DNA from: Verrucomicrobiaceae bacterium
GTDB lineage: Bacteria; Verrucomicrobiota; Verrucomicrobiia; Verrucomicrobiales; Akkermansiaceae
Direction of reading: 5' to 3'
DNA: 64,000 nt
NCBI GenBank assembly: GCA_027487435.1
Contig: JAIYDP010000024.1
Location: 1 to 64,000, forward strand
A program made the translations under genes and the position numbers. Below the pieces are notes generated by a model. The model saw only the letters and a list, made by a program, of their open reading frames with translations, made no database searches and was not told the origin of the DNA. How positions within the stretch are numbered: position 1 is the stretch's first letter; every line of letters begins with the position of its first letter. This document shows positions 17,633-27,328 of the stretch, piece after piece.

Positions 17633-19165
17633 TCACTTGGGAAGTTTCTCGTAGAGCGCGTAGCCGCCGGCGACGAAGAGTCCGGCGATGCTCAGCCAGA
17701 GGCCGATGTCCCACAGTCGGGACGGGGTGAGGCGCTGATCACAGCGGCGATAGCGGAAAAATAGTGCGGCGACTCCCAGCAGCGGCAGCATCAGCGCTCC
17801 CATGAAACCACCAGCTAGCACGAGTTGCTTGGGGGCTTTGAAATAAGCGAAGCTCGCGAGGAATAATAGTGGCAGCCCGATGTTGAAGCAGCGCACCCAG
17901 AAGCGTCGGGATTTTTCTGTGCCATCGGAGATGCCGAAAACGCGCAACGCATCCGCACAGACGAGGGCATGGCTGGCGGTGGCGACGAAAAATGTGGAAT
18001 ACAAGACGGCAAAGGCACCGAGCAAAAACACCGCCTCAGCAGCGGATCCGAAGACTGGCACGTACATTTGCCCCAAGGTGCGAACCATTTGCTCGTCATC
18101 GGGATCTAGGCCGGTGCGGCCAAGGATCGCAGCGCCAAGCAAATAGAAGGCAATGGTAGCGACGGTGTAAACGATCATCGAGCACCATGCATCCCACTTC
18201 AAGACACGGATCCAGCCGCGGGCGCGTTGCTCCCACTCCGGCGAGTCATCGCGCGGGCCAGTCCATTTTGCGTAGCCTTTTTCCATGCACCAATAAGGAT
18301 ATTGGATCAGTTCGGTAGCTCCCACGCCGATGATGCCAAAGGCGGCGAGCGCGAAGGCGAGGCCTTTTCCTTCGGGAATTTTGAAGCTCAGGCCGCTGAC
18401 AAAATCGTCCCATGAAACTCGCCACTCGGGTAACATTTGCAGGTAACACAAATTGAACACGGTGACCAAGGTGAAGGTGGCGACAAGGGCGGTGGAAACA
18501 TTTTGAATCATGCTGTAGCGACCGATCACTAACAAAACAATGGAGATGACAGTGACGATGGTAGCCCAAAGCAAAGGATCATTCGAGCTCGCAGGCTCCT
18601 TGCCTTGCCATTTTGCTAGTTCGGCGGTGGTGTTTTTTTTGGTTTCTTCTAATGCGGCCAGTTGTGGAGCCATGCTATCGTTGCCAGCGAAGCGGGCGCT
18701 GATGCTCTCGGCGACTTGCAAGCGAATCTCGGCATCTTGGCGTATGTTCGCTTCTTTTCCTGCGGCGGTGAGGGGCGTGCGGATGGAAAGAGCTTGGCCG
18801 ACGCCGCCGATGATGCCGCCGAGTTGGATCAGGGCGACGACGGTAAAAATCATCCAAAACCAGCATATCCAGTTCACCCGCTTGCGGGGGCCGGGGACTT
18901 CATTTAGTCCTTCGAGAGTGGTTTTGCCGTTGGTGATGGTGTAGCGTCCGAACTCGATCTGTACGAAAACTTTGATCAAGCAGCCAATGATGATCAGCCA
19001 AAGCAGAACGAAGCCCGCTTCGGCACCTACGGCGGTGGTGGCGATCAATTCACCAGATCCCACGATGGAGCCAGCGATGATCAATCCGGGCCCAAGTTGT
19101 CGAAGAATGCCAGAAAGCGTGGTGGGTGGATTTTGACAAGCCGATGTCTCATTGGGTTCGCTCAT
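17633..19165 (-). CDS. Nramp-related membrane transporter with atypical metal-site motifs
   Basis: This 510-aa integral membrane protein has about eleven helices in the Nramp order. It starts with GPGLIIAGSIVGSGELIATTAVGAEAGF for helix 1. The canonical metal-site motif DPGN in helix 1 is replaced by GSGE, and the helix 6 MPH motif is replaced by GATELIQYPYWCMEKG. Substrate therefore may not be Mn or Fe. A hydrophilic coiled-coil-like insertion (about residues 130-185, AAGKEANIRQDAEIRLQVAESISARFAG) interrupts the fold. It lies 50 bp downstream of the Bat operon on the same strand and could be read through from it. Confidence 0.8.
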   Translation of the reverse strand: MSEPNETSACQNPPTTLSGILRQLGPGLIIAGSIVGSGELIATTAVGAEAGFVLLWLIIIGCLIKVFVQIEFGRYTITNGKTTLEGLNEVPGPRKRVNWICWFWMIFTVVALIQLGGIIGGVGQALSIRTPLTAAGKEANIRQDAEIRLQVAESISARFAGNDSMAPQLAALEETKKNTTAELAKWQGKEPASSNDPLLWATIVTVISIVLLVIGRYSMIQNVSTALVATFTLVTVFNLCYLQMLPEWRVSWDDFVSGLSFKIPEGKGLAFALAAFGIIGVGATELIQYPYWCMEKGYAKWTGPRDDSPEWEQRARGWIRVLKWDAWCSMIVYTVATIAFYLLGAAILGRTGLDPDDEQMVRTLGQMYVPVFGSAAEAVFLLGAFAVLYSTFFVATASHALVCADALRVFGISDGTEKSRRFWVRCFNIGLPLLFLASFAYFKAPKQLVLAGGFMGALMLPLLGVAALFFRYRRCDQRLTPSRLWDIGLWLSIAGLFVAGGYALYEKLPK

Positions 19166-19215
19166 GCGTGCGATGCTGTGCGCAGGAGCGAATCAGGTCA
19201 ATGCGGATTTGTGGC

Positions 19216-21672
19216 TTACGCGCTTGGATCATCGTCATCAGCTTTTGCCGAGGACTTGAGCTTGGGAACGGTGGGTGGTTTTTCGGGAATGAGCGTCTCG
19301 ACTTGATCGGATTCAACCCAGCCACTGCTTTGGGTCGCGAAAGAAACGTAACACCATTTGCCCGTGCGGCGGATGATGCGGCAGAGGCTGCCTGGGGGCA
19401 CTGCGTTCTCCATGACTTCGCCTGAGGTGCGGCTGGCATCGGTGCGAAGCACGGCATTTTCTCCGGTAATGACGGCTTGCTGCTCGAAGGGGGCAAAGAT
19501 GGCATCGTTCGGATAGTAGCGCCACGCAAGGATCGAGGCTGCGAGCAGGAACGGAGCAAAGATCAGGGTGATGAGGGAAAGAATGCGGAATTTGCTGCCA
19601 AAGTTGGTGGCGAAAATCAGCGTGATGGCGAGGACGATAGCCCAAAGTGCGCCCCAAGTAGCGTTCTTGATCCACGCGAGGGGGAGTTTGCCGAGTGTGA
19701 GTTGGTAATCGGGACGTTTGATGGTGATGGAGCCGAATTTTCGCTCCAAAAATCGGAGATTTTGATTCGCTTCAATCAGAGTAGGGTCGCTCATCAAAGC
19801 ACGGCGATAGTAAAGAGCGGCATGCCCCGGTAATCCCATGCGGTAGCAAGCATTGCCGATGTTGTATCGGGTCTGAGGACTAAGGGATTCGTAAGAGCCG
19901 GCGGCGAGCCAAGCTTCGATGGCCTCTTTGTTTTGCCCTTTTTTGTAAAGTTCCTCGGCGTTTTGCGGGACGGGTGGTGGTGGGGTGGATGAAGAAGTTT
20001 CCTGAGCATCGGCATGAGGGAGGAACAAGAAAAGCAGAAGCAGCGGTAGCAGCTTGCGGAGCGTTGCGAGGATTTGTGATTTCCGCGATTGAGGAATGGG
20101 AACTTGGGATGGTTCGGGGAGGAAGCATTGGAGGTCACGTTCTTCGATGACCTTAGCAAGATCGGGGTTTTGGTTGTGGTGATGCCAGCGTTCGATGAAG
20201 CGCGCGGCGTCGCGAAGGAAGTTTTCGTTGCTTGATTTGGTGAGGTTTTTCCAATCGTTGCGTTGCTGTTGGACGTGGGTGGCAGGTTGCAAGCGATTGA
20301 GCCACTGGCGCTTAGCGATGACGATCAATAGGGCAAGGAAAAGAGCTGCGGGGATGAAGTGCCAGAAATCGGCAGAGAGAGAAGATGGGTGCGGATTGAG
20401 AATGGGCGCGTTCGATATCAGGCCAAGAATGTCGGACATGCGTTCTACTGGCACATCTGCCGCGGGTGGAGCGGATGGGCTGATAAACGAAGGGACGTTG
20501 GTGGACGGCAATAGGGTGAGAGCGATGGGGGAGCTGCTGAGGGTCTGGTATTTTTCGAGGATGGGATCAAAGAAGCTGAAGTTAAAAGGAGGAATGACCG
20601 TCTGGCGCTGGGTGGGGCGCATGAATTGAGTAAAGCGGATCATGCCGCGGCCATAGCGGCGTTCCTCACCGAGCTGGCTGCGGGTGGCATCGTAGAGCTT
20701 CCAGCCTTCGGGATCCGAGAGCTTTGGTGCATCGAGCGAATCAAGGTTGCCAGAGCCGGAGATTTCAATATCGACGTTGACGGGGTCACCTTCGCGAACT
20801 TCTTTTTCGCTGACGCCAATGTCCATGGTAAAACTCCCTACGGCATTGGTGAAGGAATCAGGCGCGCCCTCGGGAAGAGGACGAGATTCGATTTCGAGCT
20901 TAGGAGTCGTGATGTTGATAGGAATTAGATCGCTTACCGAACCAAAAGGACCAAAGCTGACAAGATCGGTGATGAGGCGGATTTTCGCAGGGCCGATGGA
21001 AACTTTTCCGGCTTTGATGGCACTGAAGTTGCTAGGGTAGGTGGCGACTTGGCAGTTTTGACCAAGAAGCACGGCGAAGCCAGGCTGTGGCCGGGGTTCG
21101 AAGCGCCAAGCTGTTACGGAATTGCGCTCAAAGTCGGGTATGCCCCATTCTTCGACATCGATGTCGGCGGGAAAATAGACTTTCAGTTCCACAGGGACAA
21201 TCTCACCCTCATAGGGATTGGTTTTTGCCGCGCGGAAAAAGGAGGCATAGCGCACGCGGCGATTGTCAACGATCACTTCTTGCGTGCTAATGTCCTGAGG
21301 ATTGATGACTTCCAGGGTCAAGGCCTTAGTGAAAATTTCCTTGTTCGGGTAGCGCAGGGAGATGGCAGGAATGGTATAAGTGCCTTGGGTGGTAGCACTC
21401 ACGATGAACTGATAGACTTGTGCGATATTGCGAGAGGGCAGGGTGATGGTATTTGGCCCGAAGCCGCGCTTTTGAATATTTAGGCCAAAAATCGGCTCGA
21501 TAGGGAAATTTTCTGGGCCCTGTGCATCGACGAGGATGAACTCAAGGATGGCTTTTTCGCCTGGCAGCAGATAATGGCTTGAAAGGCTCGCTTCAACCGT
21601 TTGCGCGTGACTTGGGAGCAAGCTGGCAATCCAGTAGAGGCAGGGAATGAGGAGTAAGCGAAGATGGCGCAT
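19216..21672 (-). CDS. batD: BatD-BatE fusion: aerotolerance protein with TPR and SH3 domains
   Basis: The 818-aa protein begins with a signal peptide (LLLIPCLYWIASLLPSHAQ). Residues of about 25-400 are the beta-rich BatD/oxygen-tolerance region (LLPGEKAILEFILVD.., EVREGDPVNVDIEISGSGNLDSLDAP). A membrane helix lies near 435-450. The second half is BatE-like: TPR units (YKKGQNKEAIEAWLAAGSYESLSPQTRYNIGNACYRMGLPGHAALYYRRAL), two more membrane helices, and a bacterial SH3 segment at the end (NAVLRTDASRTSGEVMENAVPPGSLCRIIRRTGKWCYV). In many genomes batD and batE are separate. Bat proteins are linked to stress and oxygen tolerance through envelope complexes, though their biochemical role is unsettled. 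Confidence 0.88.
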   Translation of the reverse strand: MRHLRLLLIPCLYWIASLLPSHAQTVEASLSSHYLLPGEKAILEFILVDAQGPENFPIEPIFGLNIQKRGFGPNTITLPSRNIAQVYQFIVSATTQGTYTIPAISLRYPNKEIFTKALTLEVINPQDISTQEVIVDNRRVRYASFFRAAKTNPYEGEIVPVELKVYFPADIDVEEWGIPDFERNSVTAWRFEPRPQPGFAVLLGQNCQVATYPSNFSAIKAGKVSIGPAKIRLITDLVSFGPFGSVSDLIPINITTPKLEIESRPLPEGAPDSFTNAVGSFTMDIGVSEKEVREGDPVNVDIEISGSGNLDSLDAPKLSDPEGWKLYDATRSQLGEERRYGRGMIRFTQFMRPTQRQTVIPPFNFSFFDPILEKYQTLSSSPIALTLLPSTNVPSFISPSAPPAADVPVERMSDILGLISNAPILNPHPSSLSADFWHFIPAALFLALLIVIAKRQWLNRLQPATHVQQQRNDWKNLTKSSNENFLRDAARFIERWHHHNQNPDLAKVIEERDLQCFLPEPSQVPIPQSRKSQILATLRKLLPLLLLFLFLPHADAQETSSSTPPPPVPQNAEELYKKGQNKEAIEAWLAAGSYESLSPQTRYNIGNACYRMGLPGHAALYYRRALMSDPTLIEANQNLRFLERKFGSITIKRPDYQLTLGKLPLAWIKNATWGALWAIVLAITLIFATNFGSKFRILSLITLIFAPFLLAASILAWRYYPNDAIFAPFEQQAVITGENAVLRTDASRTSGEVMENAVPPGSLCRIIRRTGKWCYVSFATQSSGWVESDQVETLIPEKPPTVPKLKSSAKADDDDPSA

Positions 21673-21738
21673 GGAGTGAGGTTGCGAGGTTAGGAGGAAA
21701 TGGTGCTTCGTTTTTACGAATGAGGATGGGATGTAGTG

Positions 21739-23715
21739 TTACCAATTTTTTTCGGGTTCTCGCTGGCGGTATTCGCCGGGGGCAGTGAGTCCACGTTGAA
21801 GGTCGGCATTTTCATTGAGCTTGCGGAGAGCTTGTTCTTTCGGCGTTTCGCCTGGTTTACGATCTTTGCCGTATTCGTTTTTCGGATCGGGCTTTTTGTC
21901 CTTGGGCGGGCCATTTTTGCCGTCCTTAGGTTCTTTGCCTTTTTGGTCACCTTTGCCGTCTTTTTTGTCATCTCCTTCTTCGCCATCACCCTCGCCGTCT
22001 CCAGGCTCTTCACCATCGCCTTCTTCGCCCTCTTCTCCTTCTTCTCCTCCAGCTTGCATTTGCATTTGCATTTGTGACTGCGCTTCTTCCGCTTTTTGTC
22101 GAAGTTTTTTCAGATAGATGCGAGCGAGTTCGCCATTGTTGGAGGCATTGGCTGAAGGGTCCAGTGTATCGGCGGACTGGGCATGGCGCACAGCATCTGC
22201 CCAGTCGAGCATGATGGATTTGAGTTTGAGGAATCCGTTGGAAACATCTTCTGGCGAAGATTCCGTATCTGTCAGTAACTCCATGATGCGCTCTTGAAAT
22301 GCGGCATCAAAGTCTTTTGGCGCAGTTTCTTTACCAGGAAAGTCTTTGCCATCGGTGAGGTTCTGCCAGCCAAGTTGGAATAGGCTATTTCCAAGACCTT
22401 GGTGAGCATTGGCGCGGATGCGAGAGTTTTCTGTTTGGAGAGCGAGAGAGTAGGCTTCGCGAGCTTTTGCGTATTCCTTGAGGCGATAATGAGCCGTTGC
22501 TTTGCCGAGCATGATTCCGGCATGGGATTTGCTGGCAGGTGTTTCTTTCGCGGCGAGCTGCTCGAATAAAGTGATGGCTTTTTGATATTCCTTGGCTGCG
22601 AATGCCTTGCGTGCCGTGGCGAGATCTGCGTCAAGCTCATCGGCACGGGCGGTGGATGTGGATGTCAAGAATGTAGCGACGGTGAAAAGGATCATCCACG
22701 TAGCGAGGGAGTTCGTGGGGCGCAGTGAGCGCCAACGCGTGCCAGCAACAATCGAGATGAACAAAAGAATCATGGCTGGTAGAACAAACCACGAAAAGAG
22801 CTCCTTGACCACCAATTTTTTGCCGCCTTGGAGTTCGAAGACATCTAGGTCGGCTACGGCTGTTTTGACCATAGCGGGAATGCTAGCGGCGGACGTAGCT
22901 TCGGCAAAGCGGCCATTGGTTTTCTGGGCAAAGGCTTGTAGAGTGGAGGTCTCTAGCCTGCTTAGCACGGGATTGCCACGTGAGTCGCGGAATTTGCCAT
23001 CGCGGACATTCGTGTCGGGAATGAATCCACCTTGCTTCGTGCCGACGCCAATCGTGAAGGTATAGGTATTTGACTTTGCAATATCTTCGGCAGTTTTCAG
23101 GAACTCTGGCTCGTGCTCTTCGCCATCGGTGAGGATGATCATACCATTGTTGGTTTGGGCCGTTTCTTTCAGGGTTTGAATGCCGAGTTGGACGGCATCT
23201 GCGAGTGCGGAGCCTCCAGTAGCGACAGATTCACAATCGAGCTGCTCGACGACGGTTCTCACGGCGTCATGGTCAGGGGTGAGCGGCGCGAAGAGAAAGG
23301 GAACTCCTGCGAAGCCGACGACGGCGATGCGCTCATTGGGGAGAGTTTCAAGAAGTTCGTAGATAAGAACTTTGGCTTGATCTAGGCGCGAGGGTTTGAG
23401 GTCTTTGGTGGACATCGAGCGGGAAAGATCCAGCACGATGACGATGTTTCGTCCCTTGGTGGTTTCTGTTTCCAGTTGGCTGGTGAGTTGAAAGCGAGCA
23501 AGTCCAATGATCAGAGCGACGCACGCGAGCAACAAGGAAGCGAAGGAGATCCAGCGGGGAAGCGAAGAAGATCGGCGAATCAGGTTCTTCCGCAAGCGGG
23601 AGGCGACAAACTCTGACCAGATCGAAGAACGGCGAGAGGAGAAAACGACTGCGATGATCAGCAGCAGAGGCGGTATGATGAGGAGAAAAAAGAGATAGGG
23701 CTGCTCGAACTTCAT
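21739..23715 (-). CDS. batB: BatB-BatC fusion: VWA domain plus TPR and acidic tail
   Basis: The 658-aa protein starts at MKFEQPYLFFLL, 21 codons inside the track ORF. Two N-terminal membrane helices precede a von Willebrand A domain with MIDAS DLSRSMS and a later TDGEEHE. A third helix follows near 310. The rest is BatC-like: TPR segments (ARKAFAAKEYQKAITLFEQLAAKE.., GKATAHYRLKEYAKAREAYSLAL). A highly charged low-complexity tail (MQMQMQAGGEEGEEGEEGDGEEPGDGEG, then DKKDGKGDQKGKEPKDG) closes it. The VWA probably faces the periplasm and pairs with BatA. Confidence 0.88.
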   Translation of the reverse strand: MKFEQPYLFFLLIIPPLLLIIAVVFSSRRSSIWSEFVASRLRKNLIRRSSSLPRWISFASLLLACVALIIGLARFQLTSQLETETTKGRNIVIVLDLSRSMSTKDLKPSRLDQAKVLIYELLETLPNERIAVVGFAGVPFLFAPLTPDHDAVRTVVEQLDCESVATGGSALADAVQLGIQTLKETAQTNNGMIILTDGEEHEPEFLKTAEDIAKSNTYTFTIGVGTKQGGFIPDTNVRDGKFRDSRGNPVLSRLETSTLQAFAQKTNGRFAEATSAASIPAMVKTAVADLDVFELQGGKKLVVKELFSWFVLPAMILLFISIVAGTRWRSLRPTNSLATWMILFTVATFLTSTSTARADELDADLATARKAFAAKEYQKAITLFEQLAAKETPASKSHAGIMLGKATAHYRLKEYAKAREAYSLALQTENSRIRANAHQGLGNSLFQLGWQNLTDGKDFPGKETAPKDFDAAFQERIMELLTDTESSPEDVSNGFLKLKSIMLDWADAVRHAQSADTLDPSANASNNGELARIYLKKLRQKAEEAQSQMQMQMQAGGEEGEEGEEGDGEEPGDGEGDGEEGDDKKDGKGDQKGKEPKDGKNGPPKDKKPDPKNEYGKDRKPGETPKEQALRKLNENADLQRGLTAPGEYRQREPEKNW

Positions 23716-23722
23716 GGCGCGA

Positions 23723-24754
23723 TTATTTGGGGGCTGGCGGTGGAGTGAGAGTGTGGAGGAGCGCTGCGGCCAAGGCACAGATCAGCGATGGCCATAAGAA
23801 CCAAGGGAAAAGCTCGCGATCCTCGGAAACTGTGTAGCTTTTGCTCTCAGATTTTTCGAGGCTATCGATGGTTTGGAAGGTGTTTTTTAACTCGGCATTG
23901 GTCTGCGCCCAGTAGCTTTCGCCTTTGGTGAGGCGCGATACTTCTTGCAAGGTTGGGAGGTCGAATTCCTGGCGCGGGAAGCGTTGGATATTGCTACTCA
24001 CGCGTCCGTCTTTGGTGCCGATGGCGACAGTATAGATTTTGATGCCAAGGTCGGCGCAGTACTTTGCGGCATCGATCGGGGCGATTTTTCCAGAGTTGCT
24101 GGCACCGTCGGTAATCAGAACGATGATCTTAGATTTCGCGTCGCGGGCAGTGAGTCTGGCGCCTGCAGCAGCGATGGCGGAGCCGATGGCAGTGCCTTGT
24201 TCACGGATCGTCCCCTCGACTTCGCCGTAATTTTTACGCTGGAGTCTGACACGCTCGAGTGCCGAGAGTAGAAAATTGCGGTCGAGCGCGACGGGGCACA
24301 GGTTGTAAGGCTGGCCAGAGAAAATGACGAGACCAATGCGGTCTTCTGGACGGTTCATAACGAAGCTATTCACAACGCTTTTTGCGGCTTTGAAGCGCTG
24401 CAAAGGGCGTCCGTCTGGAGTAAGGAAGTCGTCAATTTCCATGGAAAGTGAAACGTCAAAGGCGATCATGATGTCGATGCCAGAGGCGGTGCGATTTTGA
24501 TATTCCATGCGCCAGACGGGGCGAGCGAGTGCAAAGCAGGCGAAAATTAGGGCGAGCAGGGTAAGCGGGAAACTAAAAGATCCGGGGCCTTGGCGGAGTT
24601 TTTGTCCGAGAGATACGAGGTATTGGAGAGAGGAAAATATGAGAGTCGCTTCCGCGCCACGACCACGGCGGAGGAACAGCATGACGATTGCTGGCAACAG
24701 AAGGAAGAACCAGTAGGGCGAGACAAAACGGAAATGGTCCAAAAATGAATTCAT
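23723..24754 (-). CDS. batA: BatA-type VWA membrane protein
   Basis: The 343-aa protein has an N-terminal membrane pair (YWFFLLLPAIVMLFLRR, then FPLTLLALIFACFALARPVW). The VWA domain has MIDAS AFDVSLSMEIDD, the conserved RPEDRIGLVIFSG and ITDGASNSGKIAP, and there is a C-terminal helix (FLWPSLICALAAALLHTL). It shares one base with the DUF4381 stop (TGATG) and ends 7 bp before batB, consistent with a single transcript. Its role, by family, is as an envelope scaffold matured or controlled by the MoxR ATPase upstream. Confidence 0.9.
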   Translation of the reverse strand: MNSFLDHFRFVSPYWFFLLLPAIVMLFLRRGRGAEATLIFSSLQYLVSLGQKLRQGPGSFSFPLTLLALIFACFALARPVWRMEYQNRTASGIDIMIAFDVSLSMEIDDFLTPDGRPLQRFKAAKSVVNSFVMNRPEDRIGLVIFSGQPYNLCPVALDRNFLLSALERVRLQRKNYGEVEGTIREQGTAIGSAIAAAGARLTARDAKSKIIVLITDGASNSGKIAPIDAAKYCADLGIKIYTVAIGTKDGRVSSNIQRFPRQEFDLPTLQEVSRLTKGESYWAQTNAELKNTFQTIDSLEKSESKSYTVSEDRELFPWFLWPSLICALAAALLHTLTPPPAPK

Positions 24755-25266
24755 CAGGCGGGTGCGCTAGCGGGCGGAAGTGCGTGGAGGCGATCAAGAA
24801 GTCCGCGTATCTCAGGGACAAGGGTGGCGGCAGCATCCGACTCGGGGTGAGGAGCATACTTGAGGCGGGCGATACGGGCGAAGTGTTGAGAGATTTCTGC
24901 GCGTAGATTTTCGGGCAACGTTTGAAGTGCGCTGTGGCGAGCAAGAAATTCCTCGTGGGTTTCAAAAAGTGAGGGGTCCGCGAGGGTTGATGCGAGGTAG
25001 CGACGAATGATCAGCGAAACCGTGGTTGCCTGGGTGACGGCAGTTGCAATGGAAGACGCTTGATCGAGTGCGAGACAAGCATCTTTATAGGCATCTTGGG
25101 CTATCGCGGAAGAAGAGGCACCTTTTTTACGGAGCAAAAGCCATGCGAGCAAAAAGAGGAAAATACCGAGCAACAACCAAATCCACCACGGTGGTGCGGG
25201 TGTAGGGAGGAATGAACTGGCATCGGGAATATCGCGCAGATCAAGTTCTGTTGTGCTTTCTGCCAT
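24754..25266 (-). CDS. DUF4381-family membrane protein
   Basis: The 170-aa product has one N-terminal membrane helix (PPWWIWLLLGIFLFLLAWLLL) and a helical cytoplasmic part (TTVSLIIRRYLASTLADPSLFETHEEFLARH), the DUF4381 pattern. The family is known mainly from MoxR-DUF58-VWA operons and has no assigned biochemistry. Both ends overlap neighbours by one base (TAATG at the start, TGATG at the end), so translation is probably coupled throughout. Confidence 0.85.
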   Translation of the reverse strand: MAESTTELDLRDIPDASSFLPTPAPPWWIWLLLGIFLFLLAWLLLRKKGASSSAIAQDAYKDACLALDQASSIATAVTQATTVSLIIRRYLASTLADPSLFETHEEFLARHSALQTLPENLRAEISQHFARIARLKYAPHPESDAAATLVPEIRGLLDRLHALPPASAPA

Positions 25267-26159
25267 TAGGACGAGCGTTTTCGGGTGCGGCGTTTGAGGA
25301 GCGTGTGGAGTGCGGGTGACGGATCGGCATCGGTAGCGAGTTCGGCGAAGTCGATGCCGTGTTTTTTGAAGGTGGCGACGACTCCTTCGTGCTGGCGGCG
25401 CATGAGTTTTTCATAAGCCATGCGGAGATTCGAGTTGGAGGTGTTGATGGAGGTTTGCCAACCAGTTTCTGGGTCTTCCAGTGTGACACGTCCGGCTTTC
25501 GGGAGCTTGCTTTCTAGGGGGTCAGTGACGCGGAGAGCGAGCGTGTCATGTTTGGCAGCGAGTTTTCCGAGAGGTTTTTCTAGGGTGTCGGTGAGAAAAT
25601 CTGAGATGAGAAAGACGAGAGATTTGCGATCGAGCGCGCGGATGAGCGTGTCTGATGCGGCCTTCAACGAGGTGCCTTGAACCGCAGGTACGGCAGTGAG
25701 AATTTCGCGAATCAGTCGCAGCAGGTGCCGAGTGCCTTTGGCGGGAGGGATGAAGAGCAGGGTGTCCGCTGCGAAGAGGAGCAAGCCGCATTTGTCGCCG
25801 TTTTGTAAGGCAGAGAAGCCAATGATTGCCGCGGCCTCGGCGGCGATTTCGCGCTTCGAATATCTGATGGAGCCATACGAAGAAGATCCGCTGACATCGA
25901 CGGCGAGAACGACATTGAGTTCGCGTTCTTCGCGAAATTTGCGAATGTAAGGCTGCCCCATGCGGGCGGTAACATTCCAGTCGATGAAACGAATTTCATC
26001 GCCGTGTTGGTATTCGCGGAAGTCATCGAAGTCGAGTCCTTGACCTTTGAAGGAAGATTGGTATTCGCCAGAAAATGATTCGCGCACGAGCTTGCGGGCC
26101 TTGAGTTCGAGCTTGCGAACGCGAGCCATCATTTCCTCGATGTGTTCTTCTGTGGTCAT
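25266..26159 (-). CDS. DUF58 domain protein (VWA-like, MoxR partner)
   Basis: The 297-aa soluble protein contains the DUF58 hallmark GLDFDDFREYQHGDEIRFIDWNVTARMGQPYIRKFREERE. A VWA-like fold follows with DVSGSSSYGS in the MIDAS position and FLISDFLTD. Family knowledge places it as a cytoplasmic adaptor working with the MoxR ATPase. I use the ATG at 26159; the track's first three residues start with TTG. Its start lies 14 bp from the moxR stop. Confidence 0.9.
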   Translation of the reverse strand: MTTEEHIEEMMARVRKLELKARKLVRESFSGEYQSSFKGQGLDFDDFREYQHGDEIRFIDWNVTARMGQPYIRKFREERELNVVLAVDVSGSSSYGSIRYSKREIAAEAAAIIGFSALQNGDKCGLLLFAADTLLFIPPAKGTRHLLRLIREILTAVPAVQGTSLKAASDTLIRALDRKSLVFLISDFLTDTLEKPLGKLAAKHDTLALRVTDPLESKLPKAGRVTLEDPETGWQTSINTSNSNLRMAYEKLMRRQHEGVVATFKKHGIDFAELATDADPSPALHTLLKRRTRKRSS

Positions 26160-26173
26160 GAAAAGCAATGCAT

Positions 26174-27157
26174 TTAGGGCACAGGAACTTTCGCCATGAG
26201 GCGTTCGATGATGGTGTCTGTGGTGATGTTTTCGGCTTCAGCTTCGTAGGTTACGAGAATTCGGTGGCGTAGCACATCGGGGATCATATCTTTGACATCT
26301 TGTGGTGTGACAAAGGCGCGACCAGCCATGAAGGCACGAGCCCTTGCGCTGAGCGCGAGGTTGATAGTGCCGCGAGGTGAGGCTCCAGAGCGGATGAGGT
26401 TTTTCAGCGGTGCATCGTACGGCTGGGGATCGCGAGTGGCGTTGATGAAGGTGACGATGTACTGGCGAATCGCGGGGTCGATGTAGATATGATTGACGAG
26501 GTCACGCGCCTTGGCGATTTGCTCGGGTGTGGCAACCGTTTGCGTGTTGTAGGTAGGTGCCGAGGTGGCCATGCGGTCGAGAATCGTCAGTTCCTCTTGT
26601 GGAGTAGGGTATCCTACTGTGACCTTGAGGAGAAATCGGTCGAGCTGCGCTTCAGGTAGTTGGTAGGTTCCTTCTTGGTCGATGGGATTTTGCGTAGCGA
26701 GAACGAGGAAAGGCTGAGGAAGCTTGTAGGTGGTATCGCCAAGGGTGACTTGGCGCTCTTGCATTGCTTCGAGCAGAGCCGACTGAACTTTTGCAGGGGC
26801 GCGGTTGATTTCATCTGCGAGGATCAGATTGTTAAAGATCGGGCCGAGCTTAGGAGCAAAGGTCGCAGTTTGCGGCTGATAAACCATGGTGCCAATGAGG
26901 TCAGCAGGCAGCAGGTCGGGGGTGAACTGAAAGCGGGAAAACGTAGTTTTTAAGCAGCCAGAGAGAGCTTTAACCGCAAGTGTTTTTGCGAGTCCTGGCA
27001 CACCTTCGAGCAGGACGTGGCCATTGCAAAGCATGCTAATGAGTAGGCGATCAACAAGGCGGTCTTGCCCGACGAGCACTTTAGCCATTTCTGTTTTGAC
27101 GTCATGAATCCAGATGCTGGATTCGGCGATGAGTGCTTGCGTTTCTTCGAGAGTCAT
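26174..27157 (-). CDS. moxR: MoxR-family AAA+ ATPase
   Basis: MoxR ATPases act as chaperone-like remodelers that mature VWA-containing complexes. The 327-aa product has Walker A EGVPGLAKT, Walker B LADEINRAPAKVQSALLEAMQERQVT, sensor ATQNPIDQEGTYQLPEAQLDRF and the lid helices with GASPRGTINLALSARARAF. I start at MTLEETQALIAESS; the 52 upstream residues of the track ORF are not family-like. It is the first gene of the six-gene Bat operon that runs to 19216. Confidence 0.93.
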   Translation of the reverse strand: MTLEETQALIAESSIWIHDVKTEMAKVLVGQDRLVDRLLISMLCNGHVLLEGVPGLAKTLAVKALSGCLKTTFSRFQFTPDLLPADLIGTMVYQPQTATFAPKLGPIFNNLILADEINRAPAKVQSALLEAMQERQVTLGDTTYKLPQPFLVLATQNPIDQEGTYQLPEAQLDRFLLKVTVGYPTPQEELTILDRMATSAPTYNTQTVATPEQIAKARDLVNHIYIDPAIRQYIVTFINATRDPQPYDAPLKNLIRSGASPRGTINLALSARARAFMAGRAFVTPQDVKDMIPDVLRHRILVTYEAEAENITTDTIIERLMAKVPVP

Positions 27158-27328
27158 GAGTGGTGTGTTGTGATGTGTAGGAACTATGATGTAGTAACGA
27201 TGCGAGGCAACTGGATTGTGCCAGCTCGGGCGACTTTTTCTGATTTTTATCGGACGTCTTTTGCGGATGCGGAGCAAATGTTCGGCAATGAACACATTGG
27301 CCGCAAAGCGCAACGAGTTAGAGAACGC

